Shown here: piece after piece, positions 5,979 through 10,985 of the stretch
Layout: each line of letters opens with the position of its first letter
Numbering within the stretch: the first letter of the stretch is position 1
Assembly: GCA_030433395.1 (NCBI GenBank)
Contig: JAUILX010000020.1
Coordinates: 1-10,985, forward strand
Direction of reading: 5' to 3'
Length of the DNA stretch: 10,985 nucleotides
Origin: Chlamydiia bacterium
GTDB taxonomy: Bacteria; Chlamydiota; Chlamydiia; Chlamydiales; JACKPQ01
Program-made: the position numbers and the translations under genes
The notes under the pieces: generated by a model
The model's input: the letters and a program-made list of their open reading frames with translations, nothing else
Databases searched by the model: none
What the model was told of the DNA's origin: nothing

Positions 5979-7371
5979 GTGTCCTCCATGATACAAGATG
6001 TAGTGCAGCAAAGCTTGCTGCAAAGCCGACAACCAAAGTTGGCACTGCACTGTTTGTTAAAGGCCAGAAAGCTGCTACAGCGCCTCCTACAATAATGCCG
6101 GCAAATGCGCCATATTTATTGATTTTTTTGCTGAAAAGAGCTGCAATAAGCAAAGGCCCAAAAGATGAGCCTAATCCCGACCAAGCATAAAAAACAAGCC
6201 CATAAATTGTAGAAATTCGCATCGTAGCAATCGTGTAAGCTAAAATAGCAACCAGCACCACAAATATGCGAGAGATACGAACGAGTTGCCCTGAAGAGGC
6301 ATCTTTTTTAAAGCAGCGCTTATAAAAATCTTCTGTGAGGCTAGTTGCCAGCACTAAGATTTGAGAGTCAAGAGTTGAAATAGTTGCAGCTAAAACCGCG
6401 CAGAGCATGATTCCGGCAAAAAATGGGTGAAAAAGTAAATCAAGCATTTTGACAAAAATAAGTTCATTATCACCAAGGCTACTTGAAAACATCGCAACAC
6501 CGATAAGACCGATTAAAACAGCGCCGCCAAAAGTTAGAATTTGCCAGGTGACACCGACATACTTAGCTTTATGCATATTTTTAACGTCGTTGATACCCAT
6601 AAATTTTGTGATGATATGCGGCTGTCCAAAGTAGCCTAGGCCCCAGCCCGTAAAAGCAAAAAAGATTGCCAAAAGTGTGGATCCACTCCAACTAGGAATG
6701 AGCTCTGTTGAGAGCTTAGCTTTGATTAGAGCCGTATCAACTCCATCGAAACCGCCAACAAATTGCAGCGCATAAAGCGGCACTCCGACGATCACGGCAA
6801 GTAGAAAAACCGCCTGGAATGAATCGGTCCACGCTAAGGTGATATAGCCGCCTGCGAACAAATAAGGAACGATAATGGCTAGTCCAATAAGCGCTGCCAG
6901 CGGGTAGGGAAGGCCTAAAATGGACTGTAGCAAAAGTCCCAGGCCTACAACGCCCGCTGAAATGTAAATCGTATAAAACATCAACAGCATACCAGCTGTA
7001 AGCAAGCGCATGATCCCAGATGTATCTGCATAGCGGCTTTCAAAAAATGATGAAAAAGTCATGCTATTGTATTTTTCCGTTGCAAAACGCACACGAGGAG
7101 CAATGAAATGCCAGTTAAGAAACATGAAAAAGACAAGGCCAATTGCCATCCAAGAGTTAAACACACCTTTTGTGAAAATCATAGCGGGCAGTCCCATGAA
7201 AAGCCAAGAGCTAGCATCACTTGCGTGCGCAGCAAAAGCTGTTAGCAAAAAATTCATGCTGCGACCGCCGAGCATATAGTCAGTTGCTGTATTTTTTCGT
7301 TTTTTTGACCAGAAAGCAATCGTTAGCAAAAGAGCGAAGTAAACAAAAACAGAAGCGATTTGAGTATTCAT
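5956..7371 (-). CDS. putP: Sodium/proline symporter PutP (SSF family)
   Basis: This 471-residue membrane carrier takes up proline (or a close analogue) with Na+. It has the 12-13 segment pattern of the sodium:solute symporter family. Visible matches to E. coli PutP include the GGR loop TATDYMLGGRSM (28-39), AHASDASSWLFMGLP (48-62) with Asp52, Ser54 and Trp56 equivalent to PutP Asp55, Ser57 and Trp59, GWGLGYFGQPHI (242-253), and ISTLDSQILV (331-340) with Ser332-Thr333 at the second sodium-site position (PutP Ser340/Thr341). The protein is slightly shorter than E. coli PutP (502). The start lies four bases after the ttcA stop, with GAGG (7385-7382) about ten bases upstream; this argues for one transcript. 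Transport of proline rather than another solute is inferred from the conserved site. Confidence 0.92.
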   Translation of the reverse strand: MNTQIASVFVYFALLLTIAFWSKKRKNTATDYMLGGRSMNFLLTAFAAHASDASSWLFMGLPAMIFTKGVFNSWMAIGLVFFMFLNWHFIAPRVRFATEKYNSMTFSSFFESRYADTSGIMRLLTAGMLLMFYTIYISAGVVGLGLLLQSILGLPYPLAALIGLAIIVPYLFAGGYITLAWTDSFQAVFLLAVIVGVPLYALQFVGGFDGVDTALIKAKLSTELIPSWSGSTLLAIFFAFTGWGLGYFGQPHIITKFMGINDVKNMHKAKYVGVTWQILTFGGAVLIGLIGVAMFSSSLGDNELIFVKMLDLLFHPFFAGIMLCAVLAATISTLDSQILVLATSLTEDFYKRCFKKDASSGQLVRISRIFVVLVAILAYTIATMRISTIYGLVFYAWSGLGSSFGPLLIAALFSKKINKYGAFAGIIVGGAVAAFWPLTNSAVPTLVVGFAASFAALHLVSWRTHAYSHHE

Positions 7372-7375
7372 AGTT

Positions 7376-8086
7376 CTATGGCCTCAAAGCTTTATCTGAG
7401 CCATGCTCAATGCTAAGCTTAGCTAGGTGAGCGCGGGCATTTGGAAAAATTTCTTCCATACTATTAAGCAAATCGTCCACTTTTTTTCGCCTCGAGTTTT
7501 GACCAACAGGGCACTGACAGGTGATTCGAGCAAAGCCTTCTTGCTGGGCAAAAGATCGGATTTCATCTTCTGAAACATAAATGAGAGGACGAATAATTGT
7601 CACTCCATAGTTTATCATAGGTACCTTTGGTAAGTTAGCCGCAAATTCACCCTTATGTAGGGCATTCATTAAAAGCGTTTGCACACTGTCGTCTCTGTGA
7701 TGGCCAAAAGCAATCAATTCGATATTCTCCGCTTTTGCAGCGTCAAAAATTAATTTACGTCTAATACGTGAGCAACTATAGCACTCTAATTGATCAAGAG
7801 TTTGACTTGATTCTAGCACATGGAGCGGAATATCCATCTCTTCGCACATTTTTTTCAAAAATCCACTTGTCACAGATGGGCCGCAAGAAAAAGCGCCCTG
7901 TACATGAAACCCGACCAGTTCAAATGGCTCAAAACCACATCCCGATAGCCTTTTTAGCATATGTAATAACGTTAAGCTATCCTTGCCACCACTTAGGGCT
8001 ATGCCAATACGAGACACCCCAGCAAGCATTTTATGCTCATGGACGGCTTTGCGACATAAACTTTCTATTTTTTTTTCAATACTCAT
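7376..8086 (-). CDS. ttcA: TtcA-type tRNA 2-thiocytidine synthetase (PP-loop ATPase)
   Basis: TtcA-family enzymes use ATP and an iron-sulfur cluster to thiolate cytidine 32 of certain tRNAs. The 236-residue protein has the PP-loop SGGKDS (32-37), the cluster Cys pair CYSC (102-105), the GHHRDD motif (128-133) and a C-terminal Cys pair CQC (190-192) where TtcA keeps its third cluster ligand. It is much shorter than E. coli TtcA (311) and lacks its C-terminal extension, so another member of the TtcA/TtuA group is possible. It is the first gene of the ttcA-putP-surE run and is divergent from the SEC-C gene, 48 bases away. No clear ribosome site precedes the ATG. Confidence 0.82.
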   Translation of the reverse strand: MSIEKKIESLCRKAVHEHKMLAGVSRIGIALSGGKDSLTLLHMLKRLSGCGFEPFELVGFHVQGAFSCGPSVTSGFLKKMCEEMDIPLHVLESSQTLDQLECYSCSRIRRKLIFDAAKAENIELIAFGHHRDDSVQTLLMNALHKGEFAANLPKVPMINYGVTIIRPLIYVSEDEIRSFAQQEGFARITCQCPVGQNSRRKKVDDLLNSMEEIFPNARAHLAKLSIEHGSDKALRP

Positions 8087-8093
8087 CCAAGCG

Positions 8094-8121
8094 ATTGTAT
8101 CAAAATACCTCTTTCTGTTAA
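8094..8121 (-). promoter_or_regulatory. Putative ttcA promoter, leaderless type
   Basis: On the minus strand TTAACA (8121-8116) and TACAAT (8099-8094) are 16 bases apart, and TACAAT lies seven bases before the ttcA ATG. Transcription would begin at or next to the start codon. The match is good for -10 (five of six) but the site is not tested. Confidence 0.4.
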
Positions 8122-8124
8122 ACT
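8095..8124 (+). promoter_or_regulatory. Putative promoter of the SEC-C gene
   Basis: TTGTAT (8095-8100) and TAAACT (8119-8124) are separated by 18 bases, and the ATG follows at 8135. The boxes lie on top of those of the divergent ttcA promoter. The leader would be only about four bases, and no ribosome site is seen. Confidence 0.4.
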
Positions 8125-8134
8125 AGCTATCACT

Positions 8135-8395
8135 ATGACAAAAGTAGGACGCAACGATCCATGTCCATGTGGATCGGGCAAAAAATACAAAAAATGCTGT
8201 GCCAAAAAGGCGCTTGGCCCCCGCCAAGTGACTGTGCAGTCTGCTGGCAACATGATGGGGCGCATCTCTTCCCTTTCACAAGGCCTTAGTAACCCATCTT
8301 TGAGCGGACGTGTTAAATCGCTGTCCGAGCGCGTTTCAGAAGGCGGCAAAAACATTGGCGCAAGCGATGTCTTAAAAAAAGATAAAGAGGATTGA
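8135..8395 (+). CDS. Small SEC-C zinc-motif protein
   Basis: The 86-residue protein starts with a complete SEC-C motif, GRNDPCPCGSGKKYKKCC (5-22). Its four cysteines (10, 12, 21, 22) fit the zinc-binding pattern found at the C-terminus of SecA, where it contacts SecB and ribosomes. Here it is at the N-terminus and is the only recognisable domain. The remainder is Ser/Gly/Lys-rich, with a 16-residue internal duplication: GRISSLSQGLS (42-52) and GRVKSLSERVS (58-68). It ends in a charged Lys/Asp tail. The start is fixed by the motif being almost at the first Met. The gene stands alone, divergent from ttcA and just before tRNA-Thr. Zinc binding is likely; partner and role are unknown. Confidence 0.82.
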   Translation: MTKVGRNDPCPCGSGKKYKKCCAKKALGPRQVTVQSAGNMMGRISSLSQGLSNPSLSGRVKSLSERVSEGGKNIGASDVLKKDKED

Positions 8396-8420
8396 GCAAA
8401 AAACCCTCAAATGCTAAGCT
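8392..8420 (+). promoter_or_regulatory. Putative promoter of tRNA-Thr/tRNA-Tyr
   Basis: TTGAGC (8392-8397), overlapping the SEC-C stop codon, and TAAGCT (8415-8420) have a 17-base spacer. Transcription would start near 8427, about five bases before tRNA-Thr. The -35 fits well; the -10 only partly. Confidence 0.35.
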
Positions 8421-8431
8421 GTAGCTTTCGT

Positions 8432-8504
8432 GCTGGAGTAGCTCAATTGGTAGAGCACCCGACTTGTAATCGGACGGTTGAGGGTTCGATTCCTTTCTCC
8501 AGCA
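8432..8504 (+). tRNA. tRNA-Thr (UGU)
   Basis: The cloverleaf has acceptor GCTGGAG/CTCCAGC, D-arm GCTCAATTGGTAGAGC, and anticodon loop CTTGTAA with anticodon TGT. The T-arm is GAGGGTTCGATTCCTTT. The discriminator is A and CCA is not encoded. tRNA-Tyr follows 14 bases downstream, the same Thr(UGU)-Tyr(GUA) order as thrU-tyrU before tufB in E. coli. Confidence 0.96.
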
Positions 8505-8518
8505 CATTTTTTTCTTTC

Positions 8519-8600
8519 GGGGGTGTCGCATAGCGGCAATTGCAAGGGACTGTAAATCCCTCGACTTCGGTCTTCGTGTGTTCGAGTCACACCGCCCCCA
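8519..8600 (+). tRNA. tRNA-Tyr (GUA)
   Basis: An 82-base class II tRNA. The acceptor GGGGGTG pairs with CGCCCCC, the anticodon stem AGGGA/TCCCT carries loop CTGTAAA with anticodon GTA, there is a long variable arm CGACTTCGGTCTTC, and the T-arm is GTGTGTTCGAGTCACAC. The discriminator is A. Its last eleven bases are the beginning of a repeated sequence that recurs twice, inverted, downstream. Confidence 0.95.
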
Positions 8601-8659
8601 TTCGGGAAAATAGTTTTGGTTTGAAGCTTTTTCCGCGTCTTGCTCCAAACACTCCTAGA

Positions 8660-8677
8660 CAAGCCTGTTCAGGCTTG
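8660..8677. repeat. Short palindrome between inverted core copies
   Basis: CAAGCCTGTTCAGGCTTG is an 8-bp perfect inverted repeat around TT. It lies between core copies one and two, which face each other, so it may be the centre of a larger degraded palindrome (about 8600-8740). No T-run follows, so it is not a typical terminator. Confidence 0.7.
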
Positions 8678-8793
8678 CCGTCGTCGAGTTTGAAACAATC
8701 CATCGAAAAAATCAATCAAACCAAAACCATTTTCCCGAATGGGAGCGGTGGCCGCCCCATAACAAGAAGGAGCTTGTGTAGTTAGAAAGGGGA
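8675..8793. repeat. Direct repeat, unit 1 (period 132 bp)
   Basis: It starts TTGCCGTCGTCGAGTTTGAA and ends GCTTGTGTAGTTAGAAAG plus a few bases. It recurs 132 bases downstream with only a handful of substitutions. It contains the second core copy and a GC-rich hairpin at 8739-8760. Confidence 0.85.
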
Positions 8794-8806
8794 CATGTCG
8801 CAGGGT

Positions 8807-8925
8807 TTGCCGTCGTCGAGTTTGAACCAATCTATCGAAAAAATCAATCAAACCAAAACCATTTTCCCGAATGGGCGCGGTGGCCGTCCCATAACAAGAA
8901 GAAGCTTGTGTAGTTAGAAAGAGGA
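8807..8925. repeat. Direct repeat, unit 2 (period 132 bp)
   Basis: This is the second unit, aligned base for base with 8675-8793. Differences are scattered substitutions, for example in the hairpin at 8871-8892 where the stem is largely kept. The last bases of the two units (after GTTAGAAAG) diverge, which sets the repeat boundary. Confidence 0.85.
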
Positions 8926-8966
8926 AGCTGGTTGGCTTCAAGCTAAAAGTATTTTCCCAAATCGAG

Positions 8967-9911
8967 TCAGGGCATCTCCTCATATACACATTGAGCAATC
9001 TGCAAATCTTGGATGGCAACTCCTGTTAAGTCACAAACTGTTATTTGACTGTCTGATGTTCGGCCTAAAGAAGGATTGACTAAAACTTCTCCCAGCTCAA
9101 TTAATGTTTCAGAGTTAATCAAGCCCTTTTTTGCAGCATGGGAAATATCTCCAAAGGCCGTGCATTGACTGCGACTATCGACAATCACTCTGTCTGCTTT
9201 ACAAAAAACTTGTTCGTCCAGCTCTTGTTTGCCTATATCGTCTGCGCCAACGGCTGTAATATGTGTGCCAGGTTTGACTTGATCAGCCAGTAAAATAGGA
9301 CAGCGAGCAGCTGTTGTTGTCACAATCAGATGGCACTTTTTTGTAACTTGCTCGATATTACCCGCCACTTCAATTGTCCATTCACTCAATCTAGAATCGA
9401 TTGCAAATTTCTTTGCTTTTTCAATATCACGCCCCCAGACCATGGCTTGTCGACATTTAGTCGCAAATGAAAGGAGTTTTAATTGGTAATACGCTTGGGC
9501 TCCTGTACCAATGATTCCAACGCATGAAACTGTTTTTGGGGCCAAGCATTTTGCCACTACACAACCAGCAGCGGCTGTCCGTATGTCTGTCAAATACCCC
9601 TCATCAAGGAAAATGCAAATTGGATTCCCCGTTTGCTTTTCGAATAAGTGCATCAGTCCATTATTTGATGGAAGCCCACGTTTAGGGTTATCGTAAAACC
9701 CAGAAGCAATTTTTACGACATAGTATTTTCCATTTTTTCTATATCCATATTTGATGTGACAGTCCCCAGGAGGAGAATCAAAATGAAGCGAAGCAACAGG
9801 AGGAATGACAGCTTCTCCTTGACTATATGCAATGAAGCCTTGCTCAATGGCCTCTAAAACGCTAGGAATCGAGAGAGTCTGCTCGATTTGTTGCCTTGAT
9901 AGAACTTTCAT
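8967..9911 (-). CDS. Ornithine cyclodeaminase/mu-crystallin family protein, EutC-like
   Basis: This family contains NAD(P)-dependent cyclodeaminases, amino-acid dehydrogenases and imine reductases. The 314-residue protein has the Rossmann loop GIIGTGAQA (132-140), Lys67 in VKIAS, TDIRTAAAG with Arg111 (108-116), and GADDIGKQELD (222-232) carrying the catalytic Asp position. The stretches GFYDNPKRGLPSNNGLMHLF (71-90) and DEGYLTDIRTAAAG closely resemble EutC of ectoine utilisation. At the place where ornithine cyclodeaminase has a substrate-binding Arg (PPR), there is PPV. The start ATG at 9911 overlaps the TGA of the upstream dehydratase as ATGA. Substrate is unknown; ornithine-to-proline conversion is not supported. 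The 3' end abuts the repeat cluster. Confidence 0.88.
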   Translation of the reverse strand: MKVLSRQQIEQTLSIPSVLEAIEQGFIAYSQGEAVIPPVASLHFDSPPGDCHIKYGYRKNGKYYVVKIASGFYDNPKRGLPSNNGLMHLFEKQTGNPICIFLDEGYLTDIRTAAAGCVVAKCLAPKTVSCVGIIGTGAQAYYQLKLLSFATKCRQAMVWGRDIEKAKKFAIDSRLSEWTIEVAGNIEQVTKKCHLIVTTTAARCPILLADQVKPGTHITAVGADDIGKQELDEQVFCKADRVIVDSRSQCTAFGDISHAAKKGLINSETLIELGEVLVNPSLGRTSDSQITVCDLTGVAIQDLQIAQCVYEEMP

Positions 9912-10861
9912 AATGGGTATAATTCTTGTTGAATTGTGGCAAAGCTGACATTGCGCCCGGATAAGATAATCACTGTAGGGCCTTTGGGCCTTACATGACC
10001 ATAAAGACAGCTAGCAAGCGCCACAGCAGCCGAAGGCTCAATCAGATATTGATGGTTCTTTAGTAGCCAGCGAAAGGCTTCCTTAAGTTCATTCTCCTTG
10101 ATATGGGCGATCTCATCTACTCGTGTTTTTAAAATATTAAAGCACTTCTCTCCTAGGCCGCCTTCAAGACCACCTGCAAGCGTTTCGATCGGAGGCATGT
10201 AGGTCATCGGTTTATTTTGTTGAAGTGATTGTTGAAGAGCTGGACACTCTTCTAGTTGACAGATTGTCGTTTTTGCATGAGGGTTCTTTTCTTTGACATG
10301 CCATGAAAAACCTGCCGAAAGCCCACCTCCTCCCATAGGCAATACAAAATGGGCTGCATCTGGCACTTGGCTTAACACCTCAACTGCAAGAGTCCCTCCA
10401 TTTGCCGCCATGATTTTTTCATCATTAAATGCAGAAACTAAAGGAATATTTAGTTTTTTTGCTTCTTCAGTTGCCCACATCAAAGTATCATCATACCCAT
10501 TAAATTCTGATTTTACGACCTGTGCGCCGAGAGCAATCAATTTATCATATTTGGCTTGGTCAACGCTTTTAGGCACAAAAACCGTGCAGGGTATCTCTAG
10601 TTGTTTCCCTGCATACGCTACCCCTAAACCATGATTACCAGCAGAACAGGTAGCAACACCTCGTTTTCGCTCCTTGGCATCAAACATCGATAAATAAAAA
10701 AACCCTCCACGTACTTTAAATGAGCCAGTCACTTGTAAGCACTCGAGCTTTAAGTAGACTGGCTGCCCGAGAAGCTTTGATAGCTTAGCAGAGTATTCAA
10801 CCGGAGTTTTTCGGATTTTGCCCTCCAGCACCTTTGTAGCTTGCTTAATAAGATGACGCAT
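9908..10861 (-). CDS. PLP-dependent threonine/serine dehydratase family protein, EutB-like
   Basis: This is a fold-type II PLP enzyme of the threonine dehydratase/serine racemase group. The 317-residue protein has the Schiff-base Lys49 in TGSFKVRGG (45-53), the substrate loop CSAGNHGLG, the tetraglycine phosphate loop PMGGGGLSAG, and SGRNV near the C-terminus where the cofactor nitrogen is held. There is no C-terminal ACT domain, so it is the catabolic or single-domain type, not IlvA. The start at 10861 has AAGGAAAG (10873-10866) four bases upstream. It is first in a two-gene operon with the EutC-like gene, joined by an ATGA overlap. Candidate activities are threonine/serine dehydration, racemisation, or the EutB-type reaction; sequence alone does not decide. 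Confidence 0.88.
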   Translation of the reverse strand: MRHLIKQATKVLEGKIRKTPVEYSAKLSKLLGQPVYLKLECLQVTGSFKVRGGFFYLSMFDAKERKRGVATCSAGNHGLGVAYAGKQLEIPCTVFVPKSVDQAKYDKLIALGAQVVKSEFNGYDDTLMWATEEAKKLNIPLVSAFNDEKIMAANGGTLAVEVLSQVPDAAHFVLPMGGGGLSAGFSWHVKEKNPHAKTTICQLEECPALQQSLQQNKPMTYMPPIETLAGGLEGGLGEKCFNILKTRVDEIAHIKENELKEAFRWLLKNHQYLIEPSAAVALASCLYGHVRPKGPTVIILSGRNVSFATIQQELYPL

Positions 10862-10940
10862 AATTCTTTCCTTGCTGTTGTATACCGAATGGAATTCAAA
10901 AATCGGATTTTCGGCGGCTTCAGAAGCACCGCAATTCGTC

Positions 10941-10985
10941 GATCTTAAGTGGCCTCATATTTTTAATATTAGGTTACTTAAGATC
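10941..10985. repeat. Inverted repeat at the right window edge
   Basis: GATCTTAAGT (10941-10950) and ACTTAAGATC (10976-10985) are perfect inverted copies with 25 bases between. In RNA the stem could extend inward by five more pairs (GGCCU with AGGUU, two G-U). No T-run follows. It lies about 80 bases upstream of the dehydratase start and may continue beyond the window. Confidence 0.75.

Larger units (their letters stand above)
8600..8966. repeat. Repeat cluster: four copies of a 25-bp core between tRNA-Tyr and the next gene
   Basis: This 366-base stretch holds no credible gene. Its core, ATTCGGGAAAATAGTTTTGG plus five bases, occurs at 8600-8624 (plus), 8716-8740, 8848-8872 and 8938-8962 (the last three inverted). 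The second and third are nearly identical inside a larger direct repeat; the fourth is divergent and ends four bases from the stop of the facing gene. Copies two and three also carry, next to the core, an inverted version of the tRNA-Tyr 3' terminus (CACCGCCCCCA with one mismatch each). The pattern suggests repeated duplication of, or insertion at, the tRNA 3' end. Confidence 0.8.

Noticed and set aside
8313..8662. Two minus-strand open frames opposite tRNA-Thr and tRNA-Tyr
   Set aside because: They are tRNA antisense translations, a common source of false hypothetical proteins.
8540..8785. Plus-strand open frame through tRNA-Tyr and the repeats
   Set aside because: It begins inside the tRNA-Tyr gene; the similarity of its peptide to the minus-strand one only reflects the inverted repeat.
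8675..8925. CRISPR-like array
   Set aside because: Only two long (about 119-base) units with a 13-base gap; no short repeats with unique spacers and no cas gene.
8669..9019. 116-codon minus-strand open frame across the direct repeats
   Set aside because: Its repeated peptide follows from the 132-base (44-codon) DNA repeat; it overlaps the EutC-like gene, has no ribosome site and contains no known domain.
8967..9911. True ornithine cyclodeaminase making proline for the nearby PutP pathway
   Set aside because: The family's substrate-binding PPR arginine is replaced by Val, and sequence blocks fit EutC better.

Overview
The window looks like chromosomal DNA from a member of the Chlamydiota, probably an environmental (Parachlamydia/Simkania-like) lineage rather than Chlamydia itself. 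This is inferred from a TrpR that resembles the short chlamydial form, moderate GC content, dense packing and closely overlapping operons. No rRNA or species marker is present, so the placement is tentative. Fourteen features are protein or tRNA genes with good support: ten full-length proteins, one protein cut by the left edge, and four tRNAs are described below together with their control sites.

Layout. 1-800: 3' part of a glucose-1-phosphate thymidylyltransferase (RmlA), facing a YitT/DUF2179 membrane protein (minus strand) with only 7 bases between the stops. 1775-1959: tRNA-Val(UAC) and tRNA-Asp(GUC) on the minus strand. 2026-2397: a small predicted lipoprotein. 2503-5240: an operon of trpR plus a three-gene ABC importer (binding protein, permease, ATPase) of the TrpX type. 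A TrpR-operator-like palindrome sits exactly on the -10 box. 8086-5220 (minus): ttcA-putP-surE, tightly packed and ending tail-to-tail in the importer ATPase. 8135-8395: a very small SEC-C zinc-motif protein, divergent from ttcA. 8432-8600: tRNA-Thr(UGU) and tRNA-Tyr(GUA). 8600-8966: a 366-base non-coding repeat cluster built from four copies of one 25-bp core, starting inside the 3' end of tRNA-Tyr. 10861-8967 (minus): a PLP-dependent dehydratase and an ornithine-cyclodeaminase-family protein coupled by an ATGA overlap, resembling the EutB/EutC pair. 10941-10985: a perfect 10-bp inverted repeat at the window edge.

The most interesting unit is the trpR-importer operon. It reads as a self-contained, repressor-controlled tryptophan scavenging system: the repressor keeps the tryptophan-binding residues known from E. 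coli TrpR, the operator overlaps the promoter, and the three downstream genes encode a complete importer. The four proteins together hold only two Trp residues in about 895. The binding-protein gene has no ATG/GTG/TTG start: the only well-placed start is an ATA that overlaps the trpR stop as ATAA, as though an ATGA junction had suffered a G-to-A change. The second notable element is the repeat cluster that carries copies of the tRNA-Tyr 3' terminus.
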